64,000 bases of DNA from Streptomyces coelicoflavus (GTDB lineage Bacteria > Actinomycetota > Actinomycetes > Streptomycetales > Streptomycetaceae): contig NZ_BEWB01000002.1 of NCBI RefSeq assembly GCF_003112555.1, positions 310,001 to 374,000 of the forward strand, in the 5' to 3' direction. Positions 9,114 to 17,982 of the stretch are shown one piece after another. The notes beneath the pieces were generated by a model. The model was not told the origin of the DNA and did no database searches. It saw nothing but the letters and a program-made list of their open reading frames with translations. How positions within the stretch are numbered: the first letter of the stretch is position 1; each line of letters starts with the position of its first letter. A program made the position numbers and the translations under genes.

Positions 9114-9527
9114 TCAGCCGGGGGTGTTGATCATCGAGGCCGCCGCGTACGTCAGGTACTTCCACAGCGTCTGCTCGTGCTCCTCGGACAGCCCCAGCTC
9201 GTCGAGCGCGACCCGCATGTGCTTCAGCCAGGCGTCGTGTGCGGCCCGGTCGACGACGAAGGGGGCGTGCCGCATCCGCAGCCGCGGGTGGCCCCGGTTG
9301 TCGCTGTACGTCGTCGGGCCGCCCCAGTACTGCATCAGGAACAGCGCGAAACGGTCCTCGGCCGGACCCAGGTCCTCCTCGGGGTACATCGGCCGCAGGA
9401 TCGGGTCCCCGGCGACTCCCTCGTAGAAGCGGTGGACGAGCCGGCGGAAGGTCTCCTCCCCGCCGACCTGCTCGTAGAAGGTCTGCTCCTGAAGCGTGCC
9501 GCGCCGAATCTCATTCACGCCGTCCAT
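9114..9527 (-). CDS. glbO: Truncated haemoglobin, group II (GlbO)
   Basis: A 137-residue group II truncated globin. The core motifs are clear: FYEQVGGEETFRRLVHRFYEGV at the N-terminus, MYPEEDLGPAEDRFALFLMQYWGGP in the CD/E region, RGHPRLRMRHAPF with the proximal histidine, and AHDAWLKHM with the conserved G8 tryptophan. Such proteins bind O2 or NO and are linked to oxygen or nitric-oxide handling and redox protection. The longer upstream frame is non-globin sequence, so the ATG at 9527 (MDGVNEIRRGT) is chosen; a shorter GTG start is possible. It is divergent from the methyltransferase at 9627, sharing a region of about 100 bp. Confidence 0.93.
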   Translation of the reverse strand: MDGVNEIRRGTLQEQTFYEQVGGEETFRRLVHRFYEGVAGDPILRPMYPEEDLGPAEDRFALFLMQYWGGPTTYSDNRGHPRLRMRHAPFVVDRAAHDAWLKHMRVALDELGLSEEHEQTLWKYLTYAAASMINTPG

Positions 9528-9626
9528 GGTCTCAGACCCGGGGGCATAGGACTCAAGACCTAGGACCGGCCCGGGACCCCGCCCCGGGACCCTGCCCGCG
9601 GCCCGCCCGGCCCGTACTGTGGAGGC

Positions 9627-10601
9627 ATGGGCGGGTACGAGGACCTGGACAGCCTCGCCGCCTCCGCGCGGGCGGAGCTGGTGCGGGAGATCGAGCTGAG
9701 CGGCGCCTGGGAGGCCGACCCGGTGTGGCGGGAGGCCTTCCGGACGGTGCCGCGCCACCTCTTCGTGCCGTACTACTACGTCGGCGTCCGGGGCGGCTAC
9801 GAACGCCGGTGGGGCGAGGACCCCGACCCCGGCGCCCGTGAGCGCTGGGTGCGCGGCGCGTACGCGGACGCCCCGCTGGCGACGCGGATGCGCGACGGCG
9901 AACTGCTCTCCTCCAGCAGCCAGCCCTCGCTGATGGCGATGATGCTGGTGGAGCTGGACGTGCGCGACGGCGACCGGGTCCTGGAGATCGGCGCCGGCAC
10001 CGGCTACAACGCCGCCCTGCTGGCCCACCGCCTCGGCGATGACGCCCTGGTCACCACCGTCGACCTGGACGCCGACATCACGGAGTCGGCCCGCCGGCAC
10101 CTGGAAGCCGCCGGGTACCACCCGGCCGTCGTCACGGGCGACGGAGCGCGCGGCGTCCCCGAACGCGCCCCCTACGACCGGATCCTCGCCACCTGCGCGC
10201 TGCCCTCGGTGCCACGCGCGTGGATCGCCCAGTGCCGCCCCGGCGGGCGGATCCTGACCCCGCTCGCCACCGGGCTCGTCGTCCTCACCGTCCGCGACGC
10301 CGGGCACGCGGAGGGGCGGTTCCTGCACACGCCCGCGTACTTCGTGCCGCTGCGCGGCGCGGACCGCGCCGAGCCCGAGACGCCGGGCCTGGGCGGCGTA
10401 CCGCGCCGGGCCCGGGAGGACGACCTGTTCCGCTTCCTGCTGGCGCTGAGCCGGGGCGGGCTCGACCCGCAGGAGGCGTACGCGCTGTGGGACCGCGAGG
10501 ACGCCCCGCGCCGCGAGCGCTACGGCATCACCGTCAGCGGCGAACGGGCCTGGGCGTGGCTAGACGACCCAGAGGGGCCGTACGCCTGGCCGTTCGCCTG
10601 A
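9627..10601 (+). CDS. PCMT-like SAM-dependent methyltransferase
   Basis: A 324-residue protein with a class I Rossmann methyltransferase core. Motif I is VLEIGAGTGYNAALLAHRLG, followed by VTTVDLDADITESARRHLEAAG. The preceding SSSSQPSLMAMMLVELDVRDGD is the substrate-side signature of protein-L-isoaspartate O-methyltransferases (the S-x-P-x-M-x-x-M element). It is longer than classical PCMT (about 210 residues), with an added C-terminal region of about 110 residues, as in many Streptomyces paralogues, some of which act on secondary metabolites or peptides. The ATG is preceded by GGAGG at 4-base spacing. The specific methyl acceptor is unknown. Confidence 0.85.
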   Translation: MGGYEDLDSLAASARAELVREIELSGAWEADPVWREAFRTVPRHLFVPYYYVGVRGGYERRWGEDPDPGARERWVRGAYADAPLATRMRDGELLSSSSQPSLMAMMLVELDVRDGDRVLEIGAGTGYNAALLAHRLGDDALVTTVDLDADITESARRHLEAAGYHPAVVTGDGARGVPERAPYDRILATCALPSVPRAWIAQCRPGGRILTPLATGLVVLTVRDAGHAEGRFLHTPAYFVPLRGADRAEPETPGLGGVPRRAREDDLFRFLLALSRGGLDPQEAYALWDREDAPRRERYGITVSGERAWAWLDDPEGPYAWPFA

Positions 10602-10606
10602 CGCAG

Positions 10607-10621
10607 GCCCCTCCCGGGGGC
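10607..10621. terminator. Small hairpin between convergent genes
   Basis: GCCCC-TCCCG-GGGGC lies between the stop of the methyltransferase and the stop of the FHA gene. The stem is only five pairs, so this is a weak candidate. Confidence 0.3.
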
Positions 10622-10631
10622 ACCCTCGTGC

Positions 10632-12332
10632 CTATCCCCGGCGGATCGTGATCGTCGTCCAGGCGCCGACGTGCACCCGGTCGCCGTCCTGGAGCGGCAC
10701 CGGCACGAAGGGCTGGATCGGCTCCTCGCCGCCGTTGACCGTCGTACCGTTCGTCGAGTTCTGGTCGACGACCGCCCAGTTGCCGTCCTGCTGCTGCACC
10801 AGCACCGCGTGCTGGTGCGAGACGCCCGGGTCCTCCGGCGGCACGGCCAGATCGATGTCCGGGGTGTCGCCGGTGGAGTGCCGGCGGCGGCCGATGGTGA
10901 TCTGGTTGCCGGTGAGCGTGCGCTGCTGCTCGGGCGAGTACGCGGGCAGGTTCAGGCCCGCGGCCTCGGGGCCGGAGCGCTGCATCATCGCCATGAAGTA
11001 GTCGCGGTCCGGGCCGATCGTCGCCGACCAGGTCGTGGGCTGCTGGGGCCGCTGCGGCTGCTGCGGGAAGCCCTGGCCGGGGCCGGGCGGCGCCTGGGTG
11101 GCGCCGGGCTGCGGGTAGCCGTAGCCGCCGCCCTGGGCCGGACCCGGGCCGTTCGGGCCGCCGGGACCTCCCGGGCCGCCCGGACCGCCGGACGTCGGCG
11201 GGGAGAGCACCCAGTCGTCGTCACCGCCGCCGAAGGACGGGCCGCCCTGCTGCGGACGGTTGGTCTCCTGCGGGAAGGCGGGCGGGGCCGGCGGGCCGGA
11301 CTGGAACCCCTGCGGGCCGCCACCCGGGCCGCCAGGGCCACCTGCGCCACCGGGCGGGGGCGGGACGGGCCCGGGCGGAGGCGGGACCGGACGCGACGGA
11401 TCGGTACCGAAACCGGGCGGGGACGGGGGACCGGACGGGCCGTTCGGGCCACCCGGTCCGCCGGGACCGCCGGGACCGCCCGGACCACCGGGGCCGCCCG
11501 GACCGTTGGGGCCACCGGGGCCACCGAAACCGCCCGGGCCACCGGGACCGTTGGGGCCACCGAAACCACTGGGGCCGTTGGGACCACCAGGGCCACCAGG
11601 GCCACCAGGGCCAGCAGGACCACCAGGACCGCCGGGCCCCTCAGGACCACCGGGCCCGCCGAAACCGCCCGGGCCGTTGGGCCTGTCGGGGTTGCCGTAG
11701 CCGCCGGGCCCACCGGGACCGCCAGGCCTGTCGGCACCGCCGGGCCCACCCGGCCCACCGGGACCGCCGGGGCCGAAGGGACCACCGGGGCCGCCGGGTC
11801 CGCCCGCCGGACCCCCGGGGGCACCGGGGCCGCCCGGGCCACCGCGTCCCGACGGGTCGGCGCCGAAGGGCGGCGGGCCCGGGGGAATCGGTTCGGCGGG
11901 GCGGTTCACCTGGGACGGGCGGGAGCCCTGGTAGTCGTAGGCGTCACCGCCGCCGTAGGACGGGCCCGCCGAGGGGCCGCCCGGCGGCTGCCCGAAGTGC
12001 GGCGCCGGCGGGCGCGGGGCGGCCGGGGTGTACGAGGTGGCGGTGTTGGTCAGGAAGTTCCACCGGCACTCCTCGCAGAACGGCGCACCGCCCTCACGCG
12101 GCGTGCGGCACTGCGGGCACAGCTGCGGCTCGCCGCCGGGACCACCCGGACCACCGCCGGGACCACCCGGACCACCACCGGGGCCACCCGGACCGGCCGG
12201 CGGCGGGAAGCCGTAGCCGCCGCCCGGGGGCGGTGGCGGCGGAGGGGGCGGCACGGCACCGGCCATGCGGTGACCGCAGACCTCGCACCAGTCGTCGGAA
12301 CCCGACTGGTGTCCGTTCGGGCAGGTCGGCAT
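10632..12332 (-). CDS. Zinc-ribbon / FHA protein with collagen-like Gly-Pro linker
   Basis: A 566-residue cytoplasmic protein in three parts. The N-terminus has a zinc ribbon (CPNGH then CEVCGHRM) and, near residues 70-90, a second Cys4 set (CPQCRTP then CEEC). The middle, about residues 100-440, is dominated by Gly-Pro-Gly triplets such as [14 protein letters not shown]. The last 110 residues form an FHA phosphothreonine-binding domain with ITIGRRRHS, the SHQH motif and [10 protein letters not shown]. It is the distal gene of the block with a PknG-type kinase and a PP2C phosphatase, so it is the obvious reader of that phosphorylation. It lacks an N-terminal TxxT-type motif like that of GarA/OdhI. 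The start is ATG with AGAGGGAA upstream. Confidence 0.88.
   Translation of the reverse strand: MPTCPNGHQSGSDDWCEVCGHRMAGAVPPPPPPPPPGGGYGFPPPAGPGGPGGGPGGPGGGPGGPGGEPQLCPQCRTPREGGAPFCEECRWNFLTNTATSYTPAAPRPPAPHFGQPPGGPSAGPSYGGGDAYDYQGSRPSQVNRPAEPIPPGPPPFGADPSGRGGPGGPGAPGGPAGGPGGPGGPFGPGGPGGPGGPGGADRPGGPGGPGGYGNPDRPNGPGGFGGPGGPEGPGGPGGPAGPGGPGGPGGPNGPSGFGGPNGPGGPGGFGGPGGPNGPGGPGGPGGPGGPGGPGGPNGPSGPPSPPGFGTDPSRPVPPPPGPVPPPPGGAGGPGGPGGGPQGFQSGPPAPPAFPQETNRPQQGGPSFGGGDDDWVLSPPTSGGPGGPGGPGGPNGPGPAQGGGYGYPQPGATQAPPGPGQGFPQQPQRPQQPTTWSATIGPDRDYFMAMMQRSGPEAAGLNLPAYSPEQQRTLTGNQITIGRRRHSTGDTPDIDLAVPPEDPGVSHQHAVLVQQQDGNWAVVDQNSTNGTTVNGGEEPIQPFVPVPLQDGDRVHVGAWTTITIRRG
11130..11835. repeat. Low-complexity Gly/Pro-coding repeat tract in the FHA gene
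   Basis: Dense imperfect 9- and 18-bp repeats based on ggaccaccg/gggccaccg run through this segment and recur at about 12130-12195. They encode Gly-Pro-Gly triplets on the minus strand. Triplet periodicity is kept throughout, so length changes would be in frame. Assemblies are often wrong in such tracts, so the copy number should be treated with care. Confidence 0.85.
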
Positions 12333-12378
12333 GTCGGGGCTTCCCTCTCTAGCGGGCGTCTCGCGCGGTTGTTGTGCG

Positions 12379-13725
12379 TCACTTCTTTACACGAACAGTC
12401 TTTGTCGACCGGGTCTCGAGAGTCATCTCGTCGGCCTCCTCGACCTTCGCTTTCAGTCGCACAGTACCTGCCGCCGCGTCCACCACGTCCACCACCTTGG
12501 CGAGCAGTTTCGCCGTATCGGCGTTTCCGGAAGCCCCGGCGAGCTGAACCGCGCGGCCCAGTTTGGCCGTTGCTCCGTCGATGTCTCCCGCTTTGCGCAG
12601 ATCCAGCCCTTGCTGGATGGCTTGTGCCAGTTCGGCCTGCCCGGTGTAGTGGGCGACTTGGGGGTTGATCGACGTGGAGGCGGCCATGTCGTCCGTCCAC
12701 ACGGCCCGTACGAGACCCTGCGCGCCGAGGTTCTGGACGCTCCCGTCGGGCTCCGGGATGACCAGGGAGACGCGGGCGGCGAGCATCTCCTGGCCGAGGC
12801 CCGCGGCCGGTACCTCCACGCAGACGTGGTAGTCACGGGACTCGTCGCCCCAGGAACCGGTGGGGTAGTCGCCGGCCCGCGGTCCGGCCTCGGCGCGGCG
12901 GCCGGTCAGCTCCTCGACCGTCGGCGCGACCTGCTTGACGAACCTGACCGTGGTGCCGACCGGGGTCCACAGGCGCAGCGCCACGTCCGCGACCTCCTTG
13001 CCCATGGCCGTCTCCATCATCCGCGTGAAGTCGGCGGCCAGGCCCGCCGGATCGGCGACGATGTCGGCGGTGCCGAGCAGGGCGGAGGCGATCCCTGTGA
13101 CTTCTTTCACTTCCCAGTCGGTGCCCACGCCACGGGCGTCGCAGGTGAAACGTCCGGCGCAGGCGTCGAGCGCGGCCCTGAGGTCCTCGGGCGACTCGTG
13201 CTCGTTGCGGCCGTCGGTGAGCAGGATGCCGTGCCGGATGGCGACGTCCGCGGTGGACAGCAGCCGGTCGGCCAGCCGCAGCCAGGTGCCGATGGCGGTG
13301 CCGCCGCCCGCGCTCAGCCGGCGCAGCGCCTGCTTGGCCTGTTCCCGGGTGGTGGCGTCGGCGACCGCTAGCCGCCCGCCGCCCGGGTAGACCTCCTTGG
13401 CCACGTGGGTGCCGGCCACGACCGTGAAGTGGACGCCGTCGCGCAGGGTGTCGATCGCGGCGGACGTGGCGTCGCGGGCGTTGCGCATCTTGGTCGGCGG
13501 GTAGTCCATCGAGCCCGAGCAGTCGACCAGCAGCGCCACCGCGGCGGACGGGCCCTGGCCGGGCGAGTACAGGTGGGGCGCGGCGACCGCGCTCCCGATC
13601 GTGCCGCCGCCCGTCGCGGTGACCGTCACGATGGCGTTGACCTCACGGCCGCCGTCGGGCAGGTACTCGTTCTGGTAGACGTCCACCGCGAACTGCGGCA
13701 CGTTCGACTTCGAGAAATTGGCCAT
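12379..13725 (-). CDS. VWA-domain protein in the PknG block
   Basis: A 448-residue protein with a von Willebrand A domain at about residues 50-240. The MIDAS metal site is intact: VALLVDCSGSMDYPP (DxSxS), with GILLTDGRNEHES supplying the conserved aspartate. The C-terminal half is predicted beta-sandwich then helical (AQAIQQGLDLRKAGDIDGATAKLGRAVQLAG resembles a TPR hairpin). No signal peptide is visible, so it probably acts in the cytoplasm as a metal-dependent protein-interaction platform. I chose ATG 13725 (MANFSKSN) over 13737 because the GAGGGGG site abuts the earlier codon directly. It lies 46 bases upstream of the FHA gene and 110 bases after the phosphatase. Confidence 0.87.
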   Translation of the reverse strand: MANFSKSNVPQFAVDVYQNEYLPDGGREVNAIVTVTATGGGTIGSAVAAPHLYSPGQGPSAAVALLVDCSGSMDYPPTKMRNARDATSAAIDTLRDGVHFTVVAGTHVAKEVYPGGGRLAVADATTREQAKQALRRLSAGGGTAIGTWLRLADRLLSTADVAIRHGILLTDGRNEHESPEDLRAALDACAGRFTCDARGVGTDWEVKEVTGIASALLGTADIVADPAGLAADFTRMMETAMGKEVADVALRLWTPVGTTVRFVKQVAPTVEELTGRRAEAGPRAGDYPTGSWGDESRDYHVCVEVPAAGLGQEMLAARVSLVIPEPDGSVQNLGAQGLVRAVWTDDMAASTSINPQVAHYTGQAELAQAIQQGLDLRKAGDIDGATAKLGRAVQLAGASGNADTAKLLAKVVDVVDAAAGTVRLKAKVEEADEMTLETRSTKTVRVKK

Positions 13726-13835
13726 GCCGGATCGCATCCCCCTCTACGTCCCCCGATGGCGGGGTCCTGGCTCGTCGGCGCGGACCGCCCCCTGCGGTCC
13801 GCGAGGCCGCCCCGACCCGTACCCGTGCGGGGGCC

Positions 13836-15218
13836 TCAGGCCGATCCTGCCCCCTGCGGCGGGGCCGGGAACGGGAGGAGGGCCACTGTTACGTTGTCGT
13901 GGCCCCCGCCGTCCAGGGCGTGGCCCACCAGAACGCGGGCGCCGTGCAGCGGGCGGGCGGCGGCGTCCGGGGGCACGGCGTCGGCCATCTCCTCGGCGGA
14001 CTCCGCGTAGTTCCACAGGCCGTCCGTGCAGACCACGACCAGGCCGGGACGGTCCGGCTTGAACGACGCGGTGTGCGGCTCCAGTTCGTAGGCGTCGGCG
14101 CCCAGCCAGCCGGTGATCGCGTGGGCGCGCTCGTCGGCGTAGGCCTCGGCCTCGTTCATCAGGCCCGCCGCGACCATCTGCGCGGCCCACGAGTCGTCCT
14201 CGGTGAGCCGGGCGGGCGGGGTGGAGCGGTCGGCGGGCACCCAGTAGACGCGGCTGTCGCCGACCCAGCCGACGACCAGCAGACCGGCGGTCACCACGGC
14301 GCCGACCAGGGTGCAGGCGGGCGCGTTCTGGTGCGGGGCCTGCTCGCGGGCGGTGGCGGGCTCGTCGGCCAGCGCGTTGACGGCGTGCGAGGCGGCGAGG
14401 ATGGCGTCGTGCATGGCCTGCTGCGGGTGCGTGCCGCGCGGCAGGGCGCCCAGCAGCGACTCGCCGGCCGCCCGGGACGCGGCGAGGGAGGCGTCGTCGG
14501 GGCGGGTCGCCGAGGACACGCCGTCGCAGACGATCGCCACCGAGGCGGGGGCGCCGTCGGGCAGCGCGGTGCAGCCCACCGAGAACGCGTCCTCGTTGCG
14601 GTGGTGGCGCAGGCCCCGGTCGCTGACGGCGGCGATCGGACCCGACTCCTGCTCCATGTGGTCGCGTTCGCGGGGCTGGGCGTGCCCGCAGTTCTCGCAG
14701 TAGCCGTCGTCGTCGACCCGGCCCGCGCGGCAGGCGACGCACACCTTCGTGACGGCGGCGGGCTCGGCGTGCGCGGCCGGAGCCGGTGCGGCGGCGTCCT
14801 GTGCGGCGGCGTCGCGTTCGGTGGTCAGCCGAGGGTCGGGGGCCTGAAGGGGGTACTCGTCGGGCTCGTCCGGCCGGTCGAACCGTACGCCGGGCGCGGC
14901 GGACTCCGGAGCCCCGGGAGGCGCCTCCGGCGGTGGCGGCGGCAGCGGGGAGCCGCCCGAGTCGGTGCCCGGCAGTTCGGCCGCCGCGTGCACCGGGGCG
15001 GGCCGGCCGTGGCCGTCCGAGTCCCGGGCCACCGGCCAGTCCACGCCGTCCGGTGCGGGCACCGCGCCGTTGACGGCGAGGGTGGGGCTGTCCGCGGGCC
15101 GCGCGGGCACCACGGACAGGTCGTATCCGCACGCACCGCAGAAACGGTCACCCGGCTCGAGGGGTTCCTCGCAGCTCGGGCACTTCGGCACAGCGGCCTG
15201 CTGGGGCATCTGCGACAT
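13836..15218 (-). CDS. PP2C-family Ser/Thr protein phosphatase with zinc ribbons
   Basis: A 460-residue protein. A Cys4 zinc ribbon sits at the N-terminus (CPSCEEPLEPGDRFCGACG) and a second one near residues 160-180 (CVACRAGRVDDDGYCENCG), joined by an acidic Pro-rich linker. The C-terminal 260 residues are a PP2C metallophosphatase with all main motifs: HHRNEDAF, VAIVCDGVSSA, GWVGDSRVYW, VVCTDGLWNY and GHDNVTVALL. Its stop-start junction with the kinase is only 3 bases, so kinase and phosphatase are translationally coupled and probably oppose each other on shared substrates. TTG 15221 or ATG 15209 are alternative starts. Confidence 0.92.
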   Translation of the reverse strand: MSQMPQQAAVPKCPSCEEPLEPGDRFCGACGYDLSVVPARPADSPTLAVNGAVPAPDGVDWPVARDSDGHGRPAPVHAAAELPGTDSGGSPLPPPPPEAPPGAPESAAPGVRFDRPDEPDEYPLQAPDPRLTTERDAAAQDAAAPAPAAHAEPAAVTKVCVACRAGRVDDDGYCENCGHAQPRERDHMEQESGPIAAVSDRGLRHHRNEDAFSVGCTALPDGAPASVAIVCDGVSSATRPDDASLAASRAAGESLLGALPRGTHPQQAMHDAILAASHAVNALADEPATAREQAPHQNAPACTLVGAVVTAGLLVVGWVGDSRVYWVPADRSTPPARLTEDDSWAAQMVAAGLMNEAEAYADERAHAITGWLGADAYELEPHTASFKPDRPGLVVVCTDGLWNYAESAEEMADAVPPDAAARPLHGARVLVGHALDGGGHDNVTVALLPFPAPPQGAGSA

Positions 15219-15221
15219 CAA

Positions 15222-17924
15222 CTACACCCACGTCCGGGGGCGGTAACGATTGGCACGTTCCACCAGGTCGATCCTTTCCTCGCCGCCCCGCGCCAGCCGC
15301 GCCAGCGTGCGGTACGAACGCTCCAGGCCGAAACGCAGGCCGCGTTCGTCCAGGCCGCTGCCGAGCAGCGTCCGTCCCCCGGCGGCGGGAGGGACGGAAC
15401 CCCGACCTCCGGAGAGTACCCAGTCCAGCGCGCAGCCGAGGACCTCGGCCGACAGCTGCTCGCGCCGCGCCGGATCCAGACCGTACACGTCCAGTGCCTC
15501 GACCTGCCGCGCGGCGGCGAGCAGGTCGTCCAGGAACCCCAGGTCGCCCGCGGCCGCGGTGCGCTGCCGCAGCCGCGCCCGTACGGCCGCCACCCGCGCT
15601 CCGGTGCAGTGCACGGACGTCTCCGGCACCGATTCCAACGTCCGTACGGCACCGGCCCGGTCGCCGCCGGCCAGCTGGACCCGGGCCAGCCCGAACGCCG
15701 CGCTGACGTGGCTCGGGTCGGAGGCCCACACCAGCCGGTAGTACTCGGCGGCGTTGTCCAACTGCCCCAGCACCTCGGCGCACAGGGCGAGTGCCAGCTT
15801 GGGCGCGATCTCGCCGGGGAAGGCGTCGTAGACCGCGTCGAAGGCCAGCGCGGCGTCCTCGTGGGCGCCGGTCACCAGAGCGGCGAGGCCGCGGTACCAG
15901 ACCACCCGCCAGTCGTCGGGGCGTTCGCCCTCCAGGTCGCCCAGGACCTCCAGCGCGCCGGGCGCGTCGCCGTTCTCCAGCAGGGCCCGGATCTGCCGCA
16001 GCCGCGTCTCGGCCGACGGCGCCGGCGCGGCGGCCAGCGCGGTCAGCAGCTCGGCCGGTGCGGACGCCATCAGGCCCGCCAGGAAGCCCGCGTTGGGGTC
16101 GCCGGCGTCGACCCGGGGGACCGGCAGCGCGAGCGTGGCGGTGGGCGCGTCGGCCGCCTTGACCAGGCCCGAGACCCCGGCGTCGAGACCGCCGACCGTG
16201 CTCACGGCCCCCGGCAGCGACGCGCTCGCGCCGCCCGGCGCACCCGTCGTCGTGGCCGGCGTGGCCACCGCGCCCGCCGGTACGGCACCGGCGCCGCCCG
16301 GCGGAGCGTGCGCGACCGTCCCGCCCGGCGCACCCACGGCAGGACCGGACCCGCCCGGCAGCGCGGGACCCGGCCCGCCCGGCAGGGCCGCACCGGAGCC
16401 GCCCCGGCCGCCCGCACGCACCGCCCTGGCGCCCAGCCGCGACACCTCGCCGTCCAGCCGCGGGAACAGCTCCGTGTCCGTCACCCGCACCTCCGGCCCG
16501 AACAGCGTGGACACGGCGGGCCTGGCCCGGCCCGTCTGGAGCGAGACCACCTCGCGCAGCACACCCGTCAGCTGCTCCGCCATCTCCTGCGCGGAGGCGA
16601 ACCTGCGGGCCGGATCCGGGTCGGTGGCCCGCACAAGCAGCCGGTAGAACGACTCGTACCGCCGGAAGACGTCGATGTGGTCGGGGTCCGGCAGTGAGTC
16701 CGCGTAGACCGTGGTGTAGCCCTGGAAGTCGAAGGCCAGCACGGCGAGGGTCCGCCCCACCGTGTACAGGTCGGACGCCACCGACGGGCCGACGTCGGCC
16801 ACCTCCGGGGCCTGGTAGCCCACCGTGCCGTAGATGGCCGACTCGTCGTCGTCCATGCGGCGGACCGCGCCCATGTCTATGAGCTTGAGCTGGTCCTCGG
16901 TCTGGATGGCGTTGTCGACCTTGAAGTCGCAGTACAGCAGCTTGCGGCTGTGCAGGTGGCCGAGCGCCTCCAGCGCCTCGATGCCGTACGCGCAGGCCTG
17001 CTCGACCGGCAGCGGGTCGCGCCGCCCGTCCGGGGAGCGCCGGGCGTTGGCGATCTCCTTGAGCGACTTGCCGCCGACGTACTCCATGACGATGTAGCCG
17101 TCGAGGGAGCCGGTGCGCTGGTCGAGGTGCTCCACGAAGTTGTAGATGCGCACGATGTTGGCGTGCTCGATCTCGGCGAGGAAGCGCCGCTCGGAGATCG
17201 CCGCCGCCATCGCGTCCTGGTCGCCCGTGTCCAGCAGGCCCTTGAGGACCACCCAGCGGTCGGAGACCGCCTTGTCCACGGCGAGGTAGATCCAGCCGAG
17301 GCCGCCGTGTGCGAGGCAGCCCACCACCTCGTACTGGCCGTGCACCACGTCCCCGGCCTTCAGCTTGGGCACGAACGAGTACGGGTGGCCGCACTTGGTG
17401 CAGAAGCCCTCCGTGCGGCCCGGCCGCTCACCGCGTGCCCGCCCGACCGGCGCCCCGCAGTCCGAGCGCGAGCAGAACCGCTTGCGCTCGGGCACCTCCG
17501 GGCGGTCCATCACCATCTCGCGCGGGTCGGGCCGCGGCACCCCCGGCACCTCGACGAGACCGACGCCGAGGCGCCCGCGCCCGGTGGAACCCGTACCCGA
17601 ACCCGAGCTGCGCACGGACACCGAACGCCCCGTGGAGCGGCCCGACACGGCCCGCGAGAGCCGGCCCGACACCGAGCGCCGGGACTTCGACGACTGCGAG
17701 GACGTACGGGAACCGCGGGCGCCGGAGCGGGAACCGGCGCTGCCCGACGAACCGCGCGAGCCCCGGCCGCCCCCGGTGACGCCGGTCGGGGACGAGCCGA
17801 GGGCGCCGCCCGCCGCGACGACCGGCGCCAGGCCGCACGTGTCGCAGTACAGCTCGCCGCCGCCCATGTCCTCGTAGGACCCGTCGCAGCCGGGACGCTG
17901 ACACGTCCGCCCTGCCTCACTCAT
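15222..17924 (-). CDS. pknG: PknG-type Ser/Thr protein kinase
   Basis: A 900-residue soluble kinase. An extra zinc ribbon opens the protein (CQRPGCDG then CDTCG), then a Ser/Arg-rich linker of about 90 residues. Next comes the rubredoxin-like Cys4 pair of the PknG family (CSRSDCG, CTKCGHPYSF). The kinase domain spans roughly residues 200-470, with glycine loop CLAHGGLGWIYLA, Lys in WVVLKGLL, catalytic loop LLYCDFKVDNAIQ and KLIDMGAVRR in place of DFG. A long helical TPR-like C-terminus follows (LGQLDNAAEYYRLVW). PknG in mycobacteria and corynebacteria controls 2-oxoglutarate dehydrogenase through FHA inhibitors. ATG 17924 with GGGGGAGG 8 bases upstream is chosen. Upstream are GlnH- and GlnX-like genes, as in the conserved glnX-glnH-pknG set. 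Confidence 0.92.
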   Translation of the reverse strand: MSEAGRTCQRPGCDGSYEDMGGGELYCDTCGLAPVVAAGGALGSSPTGVTGGGRGSRGSSGSAGSRSGARGSRTSSQSSKSRRSVSGRLSRAVSGRSTGRSVSVRSSGSGTGSTGRGRLGVGLVEVPGVPRPDPREMVMDRPEVPERKRFCSRSDCGAPVGRARGERPGRTEGFCTKCGHPYSFVPKLKAGDVVHGQYEVVGCLAHGGLGWIYLAVDKAVSDRWVVLKGLLDTGDQDAMAAAISERRFLAEIEHANIVRIYNFVEHLDQRTGSLDGYIVMEYVGGKSLKEIANARRSPDGRRDPLPVEQACAYGIEALEALGHLHSRKLLYCDFKVDNAIQTEDQLKLIDMGAVRRMDDDESAIYGTVGYQAPEVADVGPSVASDLYTVGRTLAVLAFDFQGYTTVYADSLPDPDHIDVFRRYESFYRLLVRATDPDPARRFASAQEMAEQLTGVLREVVSLQTGRARPAVSTLFGPEVRVTDTELFPRLDGEVSRLGARAVRAGGRGGSGAALPGGPGPALPGGSGPAVGAPGGTVAHAPPGGAGAVPAGAVATPATTTGAPGGASASLPGAVSTVGGLDAGVSGLVKAADAPTATLALPVPRVDAGDPNAGFLAGLMASAPAELLTALAAAPAPSAETRLRQIRALLENGDAPGALEVLGDLEGERPDDWRVVWYRGLAALVTGAHEDAALAFDAVYDAFPGEIAPKLALALCAEVLGQLDNAAEYYRLVWASDPSHVSAAFGLARVQLAGGDRAGAVRTLESVPETSVHCTGARVAAVRARLRQRTAAAGDLGFLDDLLAAARQVEALDVYGLDPARREQLSAEVLGCALDWVLSGGRGSVPPAAGGRTLLGSGLDERGLRFGLERSYRTLARLARGGEERIDLVERANRYRPRTWV

Positions 17925-17982
17925 GACGCTGCCTCCCCCTTCTCGCTCACGCGCCGGATGCCGCTCGCGCGCCGGTGATCGC

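Noticed and set aside
11130..11835. Possible CRISPR-like array
   Set aside because: The repeats are short, uninterrupted and in triplet phase inside a coding gene; there are no spacers.
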